Origin: Caenorhabditis remanei
Taxonomy: Eukaryota > Nematoda > Chromadorea > Rhabditida > Rhabditidae
Direction: 5' to 3'
Assembly: GCF_010183535.1 (NCBI RefSeq)
Contig: NC_071332.1
Location: forward strand, 1,488,001 to 1,552,000
Length of the DNA stretch: 64,000 nt
The translations under genes and the position numbers were made by a program. Under the pieces are notes generated by a model. It saw only the letters and a program-made list of their open reading frames with translations. It had not been told where the DNA came from and ran no database searches. Shown piece by piece: positions 10,001 to 21,332 of the stretch. Every line of letters begins with the position of its first letter. The first letter of the stretch is position 1.

Positions 10001-12371
10001 AAATCCCCATTAAAGGAGGACTGAAGTCATATTTTTTTATTTCAGATTCTGATGCTTCAGAAAATTCTGAACAACTTTTATCATTGGAGCATATGCTAAA
10101 AATCGCTCTAAACGCCCTAAATTCCCGTTTTCCCGGTCCAAAATGAGCCTTCGTGGAAGAGTTTTCCCACACGAATTTTCGCCTCCGTGTAGTCCTCTCG
10201 GACAAAATTTTTTTTTTTCATTTCTCTATTTCTTGCTTTTTTCAACAAAATTTCGTGTTTTTTTCATCTTTTTTACGATATAAATTGAAAAAAGCAAGAA
10301 AACGAGGAATTGAGAAATAATTTTGTCCGAGAGGACTACACGGGGGCGAAAATACGCGTGGGAAAACTCTTCCATCGTTTTCCCGGCTCATTTTGCCCCG
10401 GGAAAACGTGAATTTCGGGCGTTTAGAGCAATTTTTAGCATATGCTCCAATGATAAAAGTTGTTCAGAATTTTCTGAAGTATCAGAATCTGAAATAAAAA
10501 AATATGACTTCAGTCCTCCTTCAAAATCCCATTGATTATGTTTTCTTTTTCAGTCAGTCGTCACCGATCCTCACTATTTCTGGGTTGGCGCTCAAATTGT
10601 GTCAATCTATTTGTTCGTTTTGGAAAGTGACAGACGATCATTCCGGCTGGAACATCACTTTTATTTATATATTGCGTTTATGCTGGCTGTTAGATATCAT
10701 ATGTTCGATAGATTTGGATTTGAACGATCTGGAGCGGGAATCGTTCTCGGTGGTGGTTTCGCGTTGACGCTGCACTATTTTGCCAGTTTTGTCGATGAAT
10801 TCTACTTTAATAGGCATTTAAAGTAGGTGAAGTTTGTAATCATTGTTGCAAACCGCGTAACTCGCTTAAAACTCAATATTATTAGCTGAAAAATTCACCA
10901 AAATGTAGATCTCTGAGAGTTCTATATCTGTGACCTAATACGGACCGGATGGCGGATTGTTAATGTGCTACGGGCCAAGAAACAGGAAAATGGCAAAAAA
11001 AGTGGAAGAAAAACGCGAAAATGGCCAAAAAAACACTAAAAAATGGCCCAAAAACCCCATATTTGCAAAAAAAAATCACAAAAAAGGCCAAAAACCGGCA
11101 AAGACGCGAAAATGGCCAAAAAACACAAATAAAACGACCAGAAAACGGCCAAAAAGGCCAAGAATCGCAAAGTTGCCAAAAAACGCAAAAAAAGGCCAAA
11201 AACTGGCAAAAAACGAAAAATAAGCCAGAAAACGGCCAAAAAGGCCAAGAATCGCAAAAATGGCAAAAAACTGGCAAAAAAAACGAAAAAAAGGCAAAAA
11301 AACATCAAAATGGCCAAATAAGCCAGGAATCGCAAAAACTGGCAAAGAACGAAAAAATGGCCAAAAAACGGCCAAAATGCCAAGAATCGCAAAAAAAAAG
11401 GGAAGAAACACAAAAGAGGCCAAGAATGGCAAAAACGGTTTAAAAAACACAAAAATGGCCAAATAAGCCAAGAATTGCAAAAATGGCCAGAAAACGTCAA
11501 AAAACTGGCAAAAACGCAAAAACTGGTTTAAAAAAACACAAAATGGACAAAAACCGCAAAAAAAAACTGTTTAAAAAACACAAATATGGCCAACAATGTC
11601 AAAAATGAACAAAAAACACAAAAAAAAAGCCATCCTAGCCCCGCCCAGGGCTCATTAAGGATCCGCCATCCGTCCCGTAGTAGGTCATAAACATAGAACT
11701 CGTCGAGATCTACATTTTGGTATATTTTTCAGCTCATAGCATTGAGTTTGAAGCGAGTTACGTGCCAGTATGCTTGTAACTCTATGTTATTTTTTGAATT
11801 TCAGTCTGAAATTTTCAGACGGAATCTGGACAGCTACACAACTCCCCATTATCGGAACAACTTCTTCAAATATATGATAATTTCTGTCATTGCCCATATC
11901 CACTCATCGTCAGTTGGTGCCGCCGTCGCCGTGATTCTCTTCAGTGTCTCAAGTCGTCTATTCCTGACCGTTCCATTCATCCTCTCTCATCTTCCCAACT
12001 TCTACGCAGCCTATGATTCCTCGGCGGCTTTCTCACCGGAACGCCGTCAGATTTGGGTTGGATGCGCCATGTGTGTCACTGGAATTTGTGCAATCGGACA
12101 TTTCGCCTCGTCGCAACGATTGGCTCCACAAGCGACTCGAGAAATTGTGCATGCCTTTGCGTTTGCCTGTTTCATTTGCCAGATCTTCATGGCACACAAA
12201 GTTTTGGATTTTCACTACGCGACGGGATTCTTCGTGTTGGCAGTCAATCACTACGCGCCGAACCATGTGCCGGACGCCATTTTTCAGAAGAATCTGGATT
12301 TGAATCGATTGGAGAGGGAATATGAAGAGCTTGGAGACAATCTGGAGAGGAGAATTCGACGAAGATTTTGA
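7047..12371 (+). CDS. PGAP1-like GPI inositol-deacylase family protein, catalytic residues lost (copy 2)
   Basis: Exons 7047-7241, 8218-9241, 9780-9982, 10554-10822 and 11819-12371 give 747 residues, with the same exon phases as the tandem neighbour. It has an N-terminal membrane segment, PVFITPGRGD at about residues 116-125, then RICHAFGG, where Ala (about residue 196) replaces the nucleophile serine of the G-H-S-M-G-G motif. VWTIDG again lacks the family histidine. Exons 4-5 encode the hydrophobic multi-pass half. The family is known to deacylate GPI inositol in the ER; this member probably cannot use that mechanism. The donor of exon 4 is GTAGGT, less usual but matching the position in copy 1. 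Another acceptor 14 bases upstream of exon 5 would change the frame, so it was not used. Confidence 0.82.
7780..7995. repeat. Imperfect palindrome in intron 1 of PGAP1-like copy 2
   Basis: AAAACGCTCCCAAGGCGC at the left pairs with GCGCCCTGGGAGCGTTTT at the right. The arms run inward through GGTCGGTTTTTGA..TCAAAAACAGACC. A related but degraded copy follows the gene at about 12508-12700. Confidence 0.75.
9250..9772 (+). repeat. Intronic tandem duplication, about 218-base unit
   Basis: In intron 2 of PGAP1-like copy 2 the segment starting GAGTGTTTTTTCCCCTGAAA at 9290 recurs at about 9508 with few changes. Both copies consist of shorter CCTGAAAATG/CATTTTTCAG units. It occupies the same intron as the unrelated-looking 30-base array of copy 1. 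Confidence 0.75.
10013..10524. repeat. Foldback element, near-perfect 500-base palindrome
   Basis: In intron 3 of PGAP1-like copy 2. Ends are TTAAAGGAGGACTGAAGTCA and TGACTTCAGTCCTCCTTCAA. The arms share GAACAACTTTTATCATTGGA, GCTCTAAACGCCC and AGAGTTTTCCCACACG with their complements. Same family as 4553-5468. Confidence 0.85.
10838..11790. repeat. Foldback element with GGCCAAAAA minisatellite core
   Basis: In intron 4 of PGAP1-like copy 2. The ends at 10838-10960 (GCGTAACTCGCTTAAAACTC.. CCGGATGGCGG) and 11660-11775 (GCCATCCGTCCCGTAGTAGG.. GAAGCGAGTTACG) are inverted copies. Between them, 10977-11640, lies a purine-rich minisatellite of units such as AAAAATGGCC, AAACGGCC and AAGAATCGC. A single end of this family recurs at 48585-48715. 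Confidence 0.8.
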
Positions 12372-13592
12372 ACTACTAACCTACTTTTTCATGTTTTATA
12401 TTCTGTGTCATATCTTATCATATCAACTCTAAAACTCGAATTTTTGCACACTTTTTGCAGATTTTTCTCATTTCCAGACAGTCAAATCGTGGAAATCCGA
12501 CATTTCTGAGTATAAAACGCTCCCAAGGCGCCCCAGACCCGTTTTTTCTCTGATCTGTTTTTGACGGTTTCAGCTCAATTTTTGGCTGAAAATTCAGGTT
12601 TTTGTACAAAACAATCGGAATCGACCAAAAATCGGAATTTTCAGCCAAAAATTGAGCTAAAACCGTCAAAAACGAGTTTGGCGCATGATTTTGTTCAATT
12701 TTTGAGTGTTTTTGAGGTGAAAATTCCGATTTTCGACAGCATTTTTTCTGAAAAAACTCAAGTTTTCGTGCTCCGAGTCCCAAAATCGAGAAAAGTGCTC
12801 CAAAACTCGAATTTTGCGCGAAAACTAGCTAAAAATCATTAAAAATTGATAAATAATCGGTAAAATCGCTAAGAATCACAAAAATAACACGGATTTTGCC
12901 TGAAAACAATGTTTTTCATTGTTTCCAGCCGAATTTCATCTAATTTTCGCGTAAAATTCGAGTTTTGAAGCACTTTTTCTCGATTTTGAGTTAAAAAACC
13001 GGAAATTTCAGCCAAAAATTGAGCTAAAACTGTCAAAAACCGACCAAAAACGAGTTTGGCGGTAAAAATCCCGATTTTCGACAGCATTTTTTCAAAAAAA
13101 AAAACGCAAATTTTTGTGCTCCGAGCCCCAAAATGTCACAAAAATCTGTTTTTTCTGTGATTTTTCTGATTTTTGAGCTGAAAAATACCGATTTTGTATG
13201 TAAAATTTAAATTTCGCATTTTCTATACCAATGTATCAATAAATTTGAGATTTCCCTAGGTGTCCCCGCCCCCCTTCAGCTGCTTGCCAAGCGGATCCAT
13301 TTCTGGCTATTCAGAGGCGATTCCACAAGAAGAATAGGGAAAGGCGAAGAAAAGAAAAAGGAAGATTATCGGCTTATCCGGGGCACACGGCACCCCGGAC
13401 TGTCCTATATCCTCCTATACAGTTTTGTCTCCTTTTCCTTTTCTACAATTAGCAATGCCCCCCCGTCGCCTTCAAATCGTCCGGTGTGTTTACTTTCACC
13501 TCTTCCCGGAAAACTTTTTCTCTTTTTGATTATAACAATTAGCTTGTTTAATTAGTAATTTATAATTATCTTTTTCCTCTTCCCTTTTGCTT
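12372..13592. other. Intergenic repeats after the PGAP1-like pair
   Basis: No exon was found. The stretch 12500-13200 is made of the same sequence families as the introns of the two upstream genes (AAAATCGAGAAAAAGTGC, CCAAAAATTGAGCTAAAAC). From 13255 the base composition changes to C-rich and G-rich, with CCCCGCCCCCCTT and CCCCGGACTGTCC, leading into the tRNA-like repeats. Confidence 0.55.
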
Positions 13593-13593
13593 C

Positions 13594-13745
13594 TTTTGGC
13601 GAAAAGTGGCGCCAGATATACACCCTGCAAGCATTGTCAAGAAAGTGGCGATGTGGCTCAACTGGGTGCGTGTTGGTTTGCAACGCGGTGGGTTGAAGGT
13701 TTGGTTTTGTCCACGGGCGGAACTTTTTTTTGTTCTCTTTCTCTC
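13594..13745 (+). mobile_element. tRNA-like SINE candidate, copy 1
   Basis: GTGGCTCAACTGGGTGCG resembles a pol III A box and TTGAAGGTTTGGTTTTG a degenerate B box, followed by a T-rich run. The copy at 14045-14200 shares ATATACACCCTGC, the A-box region and CGGAACTTTTTTT. I infer a SINE-like family. No functional tRNA fold was found. Confidence 0.45.
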
Positions 13746-14044
13746 AAATTCCTTTAATTTTCCTTCGTTTTTTTCTCTTTTAGGACACTCCGTTTGCTAA
13801 GATCTCGAAACTTGGAAAAAATTTGCATTTCTCTATTTGCCCAACCCAGATTTCCTTCACTTTGTTTGCCGCCCTTCGGATGCGGTCCGTTGATGATATG
13901 ATACTGGAAAATAGGTATAGGAAAAGGGATACAAACGTTTCGGATTTCTTGCAAAACAACGACAACTGCCCACTTTTTGTTGTGGTCAGAGTGAAAAACA
14001 CGAAAAAAAAACTTTTTTTCAAAAAATAGTAGTCGAAAAGTTCC

Positions 14045-14200
14045 GCATTTTAGGCGAAGAAGTGTCGCCAAATATACACCCTGCCCTCCCTTCTGCAGAA
14101 ATGGCGGTGTGGCTCAACTGGGTGCGCGCTGGTCTGTCACCCGGCCGGTTGATAGTTCGCTTTTGCCCCTCACCCCGGAACTTTTTTTCTTCTTCTTTTT
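14045..14200 (+). mobile_element. tRNA-like SINE candidate, copy 2
   Basis: A second copy of the preceding repeat, in the same orientation, starting GGCGAAGAAGTGTCGCCA, with CGGTGTGGCTCAACTGGGTG and GATAGTTCGCTTTTGCC. It ends 225 bases before the start codon of the MAM-domain gene. Confidence 0.45.
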
Positions 14201-14425
14201 TTGGTTTTCTATGTGAAATCAAATTCCTTAAAGTTTCTCAATTGTTTCCGACTCATTGACACCCACCACCACAGCACCTCTCATGCGTATAATTTAGTAT
14301 TCCTTTTTTTTGGAAATCCGTTCTTATTTTCCGAAAAAGGCGTGTCTTGACTACATTCTTTGAAATCCGTTATTCGTTATTCGTTATCCCATTGTCTTAC
14401 AGTTTTGGTGTCCCAAGACGAGACA

Positions 14426-17400
14426 ATGATCGGTCGCTTACTGTTTCTCATATTCTTGCTGCAGCAACCGGGTAAGTAATTCACGGCACCGTAAATCCAC
14501 AGGACCGTAAACCCACAGGACCACCCATGGCCTAGCTTCTGCAAAAACTCGGCCATCAACTTGACCATTTTAGGACCCCTCCACTCGTGTCAGCCCCCGA
14601 TGCCAGCCTCATCGTTTCAAAGTAATGGGGTCTCCATGACAGTACCCTCTTCTCCACAATACATCCCTGCTAATGGCGCCCCGATAGACCAGTCTGCTCC
14701 GATCCCACCACCACCACCACCACCGGCGGTGAATAGCGCCGGAGGTTTGGACCAGTTGGAAATGATCAACGCGCCGGATAATAAGGTGGACAAGAGTCGA
14801 GAGGTGAGAAGGCTCTCGAAAATGCTTCAGAAAATGCTAAAGAAATTCAAAATTGTACAAAAAGTATATTGTCGGAAAGCTAAAGACATGAGGATTCTGA
14901 ATCTGTTTTCAAATTTTTGATAGGACGAAAATGAGCGGAGTTACACGACTTTGAAGTTGGAGCCCCTGTGCTCCAAACTGAAAGGTGTGTATCTCGGTTC
15001 ATTTTAGTCCAGGATAAAATTTGAAAAGAGATTCAGAATCCTCGAAATTTCAGCTTTTCAGAAATATATACATATTCTTGGTTTAGTCAAAATTTCGAAA
15101 TTTTTACTGCATTCATGAAACCTAACATTATCAGTCCCAAGTGTTTGTGAGCCACGATGTTTCTTTGAAAATCAGAATTCTTGATTGATTTTTATATGAA
15201 GAAAAAGCTGAAGTCATGAGGATTCTGAATATGTTTTCAAAATTTTTCTAGGAACAAAATGAACCGAGTTACACAGCTTTCAAGCTGAAACCACCGAAAC
15301 TGACAGCACATCACTTTCAAAGTGCTGTATCTCGGTTCATTTTAGCCCTAGAAAAATTTGGAAAACAGATTCTGAATCCTCATGACTTCAGCTTCCTAAC
15401 CATATAATTTTGATGTTTTTAAAATTTTAACAAGATCATATTCTAGCAGGTTGAACTTCGGCCTGAAAAGCGCTGGTGTTCAAACTACAGACGTCGGTGT
15501 TCCGGTGTGACTAATCGGTCACAAAGTTAGTGGTCTTCGTAAAAAAAACCGGTTTTTAGAGAAAATACCGACAAGTTTGTACTTTTTAGAACGAATAGTC
15601 GGAGTGTCCGGGAGAAAGTTGTTTTCGACCTGCTAGACATTCCTTGAACCATGAACGGGAGCCAAAAATCTTCGAAAAAATGCTTCAAAAAACAGTTCAG
15701 AAATTAATTTTTTGTTACAAATAGTATATGACCGAAAAGCTGAAGTGATGAGGATTTTGAATCCGTTTCCAAATTTTTGGTAGGATGAAAATGAGCGGAG
15801 TTACACGACTTTGAAGTTGGAAAAAATGGTGACATGTTGCAAGCCGCTTTTTTGACAAAAAATTGTTGTTTTTCAAATTAAACTTTATGTTGCTAAAAAG
15901 TTTGAATTGCGAGGATCCTGAATCTATTTTTAAATTTTGTGTACGACCAAAATGAGCCGAGATACATTACTTTCAATTTGAAGCACCTTCGACAGTAGGG
16001 TCACCAACTTCAAAGTCGTGTAACTCCGCTCATTTTCATCCTATCAAAAATTTGAAAATTGATTCAGAATCCTCATGACTTTAGCCTTCTATTCATATAA
16101 CAATCGTTCAAGGATAAAAATTTTAAGAACCGAAAATTAGCGGAGGTATACCCCTTTCAATTTGGAACACCTTCGATAATAGGGTCACCAACTTCAAAGT
16201 CGTGTAACTCCGTTCATTTTCATCCTATCAAAAATTTGAAAATTGATTCAAAATCCTCATGACCTCCTTTTTCCATTGCTACCACAACCATCTCATCCAA
16301 TTTTCCAGATCACCCCCTACCCTGGTTACATTCCTCCTCCACCACCTGCCGCCTCCTTCCCAACTCTCATCGACAATTCAGACCTCCCCCCGCAATCTCG
16401 TGTCAACCAGCAATCCTCCAACACGTACCGCTCGGAGACCCCTCTTCAAATCCTGTCTTCAGATACCCGACGTGACTTTTCGTGTCCTTCTGAACTCACC
16501 TCCATCACTGATTTCCTGACATGCGTCCGCCGCTTGTCTACAGTAACCCTGGATGAGCACAATATGCTGTGTGATTTCGAAAAGGACTCCGGGTGTCGAT
16601 TCAAATCGATTTCCAGTCCATTGAGTGTTGGAAACTTCCCGAATGCTGATCACTATCGGACGTTTGCTAGTTTGGCGGGACGTCCTGAGGAGGAGCAGCC
16701 ATCTGGAAATTTTGTGTTCTTCATTGAGCATCGGGTAAGGTCGATAGGAATTTAGATGTTATTTTGAAAATTTGTGAAACTTATAGAAAAAGTCAAGAGC
16801 TACATTTTTGTAGTTGACAACTTTTTGATAGCTCCTTTAAGTTTTGAGATATGCACCTTTAAAGATGGTCAGTTTACAAGATAATGTAAGCAAACTTTGA
16901 GAGCGCGTTATGGATTTGTGTAATGTCTAAAACATTTGAAAGTAGGCTAGTTTTGTAGATCAAAAGTAGAACTACATTTTTTTAGTTGGAAGTTTTTTGA
17001 TAGCATTTCACGCTTTTGAGATATCGGAGCGCAAAGTTGGAGGCGCCACCTAGCGAGAGGGAGGAGTAGGGGGAGACGCAGAAAAGTCGGCAGCTCTGGT
17101 TTCTTTGCGTCTCTCACCTCCGCCGCCTATCTTTGACACCACGTATCTCAAAAGCATGAAGAGTTATCAAAAAGTTGTCAACTACAAAAATGTAGAACTA
17201 TCCTTGATCTACAAAACTAATATAAATTTGAAAAAAATTATGCAATTCCTGGCACAGTGCCAAGTGCTAAAAATTGGCAAGTTTTTTTACGCATCAATAT
17301 TGACTAAAATGCCTAAATCTACATCAGATCTCGTAATTCCTTATACGGACTCCGTAAATCTGCACAAGGCTCCGTAAATCTACAGTAAGCCCTGTAAATC

Positions 17401-20185
17401 TACACTAGAGCTGCTGTGGACAGCGTAAATCAACACAAAGTTTTGTGAATGTGCATCAGATCCTGTAATTCTACATTAGGCTCCGTAAACCTACATTAGG
17501 CTCCGTAAATCTACATAAGGCTCCGTAATACTACACTAGGGTTGCAGTAGACTGCGTAGATGTGCAGTAGTTCCCCGTAACGTCACGGCACAGATCCCGT
17601 AAATCTACACCAATTCCCGTAAATCGACACTAATCGCCGTAAAGATATACGAGGCTTTTTGTGACAATTTACGGAAAGTTTTCCAACATTTCGGTAGAGC
17701 GCATCTTCCACACACCACAATTCTAGTTACAAGAATTATGTGCTACAATCTTCCTAACAGGTCATTTGCTCTCTTTATTGTTCCCACCTCAAACAGCTGT
17801 TTCGCTACGAAATTTGAAACTCTCAGTTCCCCAATTTCCAGGGCACCGACGCCGAGGACGAGTTCATCATGTCCACCCCAATAACATGTCAAAAAGGGAA
17901 CGGAGTTCTGAAATTCAACTATTGGATAGTGGGACAACAAGACAAAGTGATGCTCAGGGTGTGCACCCAGAATCATCTCTCGAGGTCTTGCACCCAATCC
18001 ATCGCCTATAACGCCCCGAGTGCCTCCATCGCCATCGAAGTCGTCCATCCGAATTCCACGTTTTTCGAGTTGGAAATTGTGGCCTCGAATCTTGTGGACC
18101 CTGCTGTAATTGTCTATGATAACATTGAGTATAAAGCAGAGCTGTGTGAATGGGATCAGCAAAAAGTGACGGAGGATACTGTAGATGAGAAGCCGATCGC
18201 GTCGGTTGACTCGTTTTTTGAGGCGGAGGAGAGGGAGGAGTCTAAGGAAGATCCATCTGGGGAGCAGAAGAAAGGGGAAATTTCAGAAGAGAAATCAGAG
18301 TTATTGGCGAACCCCGTGCCAACGAGACCGATTCGATTGTCACCGAGAAGAGCGGAGAGTGAGTTAGATACAATTTACATGTCTAAAAAGCTGAAGTCGT
18401 GAGGATTCTGAATCTGTTTTCATATTTCTTGTAGAATGAAAATGAACGGAGTTACGAGACTTTGACGTTGGAGCATGGTGCTCCAAATTGAAAGTGGTAC
18501 ATCTCGGCTCTTTTTGGCGCTAGAAAATTTTTTAGAACAGATTCGAAATCCTCATGATTTCAGCTTTTCAGTAATATATAAACATCCTTGATTTAGTCAA
18601 AATTTTGAGCTTTTTGGTGCAAGTAAACTCGTCATGAAGCCTAACATCAGCCATCGCCAGTTCTGGCAACTAAGTTCCAAGGGTGTTGAACTTGAATGTC
18701 GCGTATTTTCGCAATCTTTTATTCTATTCAAAATCTGAAAGCAGATTCAAAATCCTCACATCCTTAGCTTTTCGTTCATCTAATTATTACTTAATGTTGG
18801 TCAGCATTTGAGGAAAAGAACCTTACTCAAAGTTTAATCTCATTCCGGCTGGTGCCATGCCAAAGGCGATATCATGCATGCCGCTGATTTGTCAGAATTT
18901 AATTTTTTTTAATTATATGTTGCATTGTTGGAAAGCTGAAATCATGAGGATTCTGAATCTAATTTTAAATTTTTTCTGCGACCAAAATGAGCTGAGATAC
19001 GGCGCGTTTAGTTTGACGCACCCAAAGTTCCAAGGGAGTTGAAGTTGAAAGTCGTGTATCTCATCTAGTTTTAGTAATATCAAAATTTTGAAAACAGATT
19101 CAGAATCCTCCCTTCCTTAGCTCTCCGTTTATGTAACGTTTACTTGATTTTGATCAAAATTTGAGAAAAATGACCTTACTCAAAGTTTAATAATGCTCGG
19201 GCCTGTGCGTGCTGGAGTCGACATCTTGCAGACCGTTTTTTGTCAGAATTCTGTTTCTTAAACTGAATTTTATAGTGTTAGAAAGCTGAAGTCATGAGGA
19301 TTCTGAATCTATTTTCAAAATTTTTCTAGGACCAAGATAAGCCGAGATACGGTACTTTGAATCCTGAACCTCTAATCGAATTTCTGAGGGAAAAAGTTAC
19401 CCCCGAGAAGAGCTCTGTATCTCCGCTCGTTTTGGTCCCAGCAAAAATCTGAAAACAGATTCAGAATCCTCACGTCTTCAACTTTCCAACCATACCAATC
19501 ATTTTCTTATTCCAGTGGAGCAACTAATCTCCGAGCTCACCGAAGAGGGGCGTGGCTCCGAAGTTATCGAGGACTCAGAGGATCGAGATGAACCGCAGAC
19601 AGTTTGCAAGTTGTTAAATTGCAATTTTGACGAGAACATGTGTAATTATAATAATTACGTGAATGACAGTATGAAGTAGGTCAAATTACAACATTTAGAT
19701 TTTGGAAACTGAAAAAATTTCAGCATTGCCAACTGGCAACTTGGGAACAATCGGATCGGCAACCCGCATACAGGAGTGAGAGAGGGCAGTGGTGAGTTTG
19801 AGTTTAGGTGTAAATTTACGAGGTGTCGATTTACGAGACATAAAAAATCTTTCCAGGCTTCCTGTACGTGGGCACCGATAGCTCCGCCAACTCGAAACTT
19901 GTCAACTACATTCTTGAATCGCCTGACCTCTCCGTCGACGAGGACTTCCACCTGACGATGGACATCTACCGTAGATCAAATGACATCACTCTCCAAATCT
20001 GCATAGACACACCATTCTACTGTCCCTACACCATAGATCCATTCGACAAAGAGACGAATTGGATGGAGGGACAGATGTTCATGATTCCAAAGGGGACACT
20101 CAAAGTTTATATAAAAGCGATTCAGTGGAAACGATTCAAGTGGTTGGCTATTGATAATTTGAAAGTGACTTCTAACAAGTGTTAA
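14426..20185 (+). CDS. Secreted protein with two MAM domains
   Basis: Seven exons, 14426-14471, 14574-14803, 16309-16734, 17842-18358, 19516-19675, 19724-19791 and 19857-20185, join in phase to 591 residues. Residues 1-16 (MIGRLLFLIFLLQQPG) form a signal peptide. A proline-rich, low-complexity region follows (runs of Pro near residues 57-63 and 101-107). MAM domain 1 spans about 178-336, starting MLCDFEKDSGC and ending VYDNIEY. An acidic Glu/Ser/Lys linker (about 337-430) follows, then MAM domain 2 from about 438 to the end (CNFDENMCNY, NIANWQLGN, WLAIDNLKV). No transmembrane segment is seen. MAM domains mediate adhesion and are extracellular, so a secreted or matrix role is likely. Both MAM domains are split by introns. 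An upstream TCTTACAG at 14395-14402 could be a trans-splice acceptor. Confidence 0.8.
14825..16262. repeat. CTGAAGTCATGAGGATTCTG repeat cluster, intron 2
   Basis: Intron 2 of the MAM gene holds several copies of AAAGCTGAAGTCATGAGGAT (14875, 15204, 15736) and inverted partners (15364, 16058, 16243), with ACACGACTTTGAAGTTGG or its complement between them. Pairs face each other, so the transcript can form hairpins. The same family fills intron 4 and recurs at 31.2-32.4, 43.3-44.3 and 46.1-46.7 kb. Confidence 0.75.
16930..17232. repeat. GAGACGCAGAGAA foldback, copy in MAM intron 3
   Basis: The arm runs from TTTTGTAGATCAAAAGTAGA through TTTTTGATAGCATTTCACGC and TTTGAGATATC to GGAGACGCAGAAAAGTCGG, then back through TTTGCGTCTCTC, ATCTCAAAAGCATGAAG and TATCAAAAAGTTGTC. 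This is the most upstream member of the main family in the window. Confidence 0.85.
17300..17645 (+). repeat. CCGTAAATCTACA tandem repeat
   Basis: In MAM intron 3. About fifteen units of 20-25 bases based on GGCTCCGTAAATCTACATTA, degrading toward the 3' side into CCCGTAAATCGACAC variants. Confidence 0.75.
18385..19495. repeat. CTGAAGTCGTGAGGATTCTG repeat cluster, intron 4
   Basis: In MAM intron 4. Copies of AAGCTGAAGTCGTGAGGATT at about 18390, 18938 and 19288, with opposing copies at 18535, 18745, 19095 and 19460. The last 460 bases of this intron plus the start of exon 5 are duplicated at 40.0-40.5 kb. Confidence 0.7.
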
Positions 20186-20187
20186 AA

Positions 20188-20585
20188 TACCAAAAGTTTG
20201 TAAGAGTATAACTTTATGGCGTGTTGTCCCACAATTTCAAAATTAAGCTAGTATTGTAGATCAAAAATCGATCTACATTTTTGTAGTTGGAAGTTTTTTG
20301 ATAGCACTTCACGCTTTTGAGATATCGGGGCGCAAAGTTGGCGCCCCCCCCCCCCTCCACGAGAGAGTGAGCGAGGAGAGACGCAGAGAAGTCAGGCGCC
20401 CTCGTTTCTCTGCGTCTCTCCCCTCCACCGCTAATCTTTGACACAACATATCTCAAAAGCGTTAAATGCTATCAAAAAATTTCTAATTACAAAAATGTTG
20501 CTCTATTTTTGATCTACAAAACTCGCCTAATTTCAAAATTGTTGGAGGTCACACTATTAAGTTATACTCTTTCGAACTTTGGTAT
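20188..20585. repeat. GAGACGCAGAGAA foldback
   Basis: A full-length copy directly after the MAM gene. The outermost ends TACCAAAAGTTTGTAAGAG and CTTTCGAACTTTGGTA are inverted. The centre has GAGACGCAGAGAAGTCAG facing TTTCTCTGCGTCTC. Confidence 0.85.
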
Positions 20586-20734
20586 TTTTTTCAAGAATTT
20601 TCTTTTTCTTTCAATTTAAAAATAATAATAATATTAACTTCTCATCTCTAGGTGATAACTCTTGCTTTAACTTGTGCAATTTTTACTTTTTTTTTTGAAA
20701 AATGAAATAAATTTTTTTGTCAGTGACCTCTTCC

Positions 20735-21140
20735 AAGTGGTAAAATTGGTGAACGTGGAAGGGGTGTAACTTTGTTATTTGGTGTCCAAAAATGTTAAAA
20801 GTAGGCTAGTTTTGTAGATCGAAAATAGTTCTACATTTTTCTAGTTGGAAGTTTTTTGATAGCTCTTCACGCTTTTGAGATATCGGGGCGCCAAGTTTGA
20901 GGCGCCACCGAGAGGATTAAGAGACGCAGAGAAGTCGGCCGCTCTCGTTTCTCTGCGTCTCTCCTCTCCTTCCTCTCGCGGCGCTCATCTTTGACACCAC
21001 GTATCTCGAAAGCGTGAAGTGCTATCGAAAAATTTCCAACTACAAAAATGTAGCCCTATTTTTGATCTACAAAACTATCATGATTTTGAAATTGTTGGTC
21101 ATCACACTATTCAGTTATACTCTTTCAAACTTTTGCAATT
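20735..21140. repeat. GAGACGCAGAGAA foldback
   Basis: An adjacent second copy ending about 190 bases upstream of the small peptide gene. The left outer end (GTGAACGTGGAAGGGG) differs from 20188-20585 but matches the inverted end of the copy at 42.4 kb. Confidence 0.8.
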
Positions 21141-21292
21141 TTTCATTTTTTCCAGGAATATTATACAGTTTTCTTCCTGATATGACTCATGTGATTTTTG
21201 GTCATAATAAAAAGAAATGTAAAACAATAAAACTTTTTCTCATACCCTACCCTCCCCCATTCCAAAACCACAAAATTATACGAAAATTTTCC

Positions 21293-21300
21293 TATAAATA
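21293..21300 (+). promoter_or_regulatory. TATA-box-like element
   Basis: TATAAATA lies 33 bases upstream of the ATG of the small secreted peptide gene, a spacing consistent with a compact promoter and very short 5' UTR. Confidence 0.5.
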
Positions 21301-21332
21301 TCAGCGCCCATCCTTCCCAAAACCATCGAAAG

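Noticed and set aside
10957..11519. Long open frames (88-154 codons) on both strands
   Set aside because: They lie in the GGCCAAAAA minisatellite within an intron. The residues are Lys/Asn/Gln repeats on one strand and Phe/Leu/Trp repeats on the other, which reflects base composition.
13754..14071. 80-105-codon minus-strand frames before the MAM gene
   Set aside because: No splice partners, Lys/Phe-rich, overlapping SINE-like repeats.
17330..17640. Possible CRISPR-like array
   Set aside because: The units are degenerate, lack unique spacers, lie in a eukaryotic intron and grade into one another; this is a tandem satellite.
18359..18402. Read-through of MAM exon 4 to the stop at 18402
   Set aside because: The donor GTGAGT at 18359 joins in phase to exon 5 and a second MAM domain; reading through enters a dispersed repeat.
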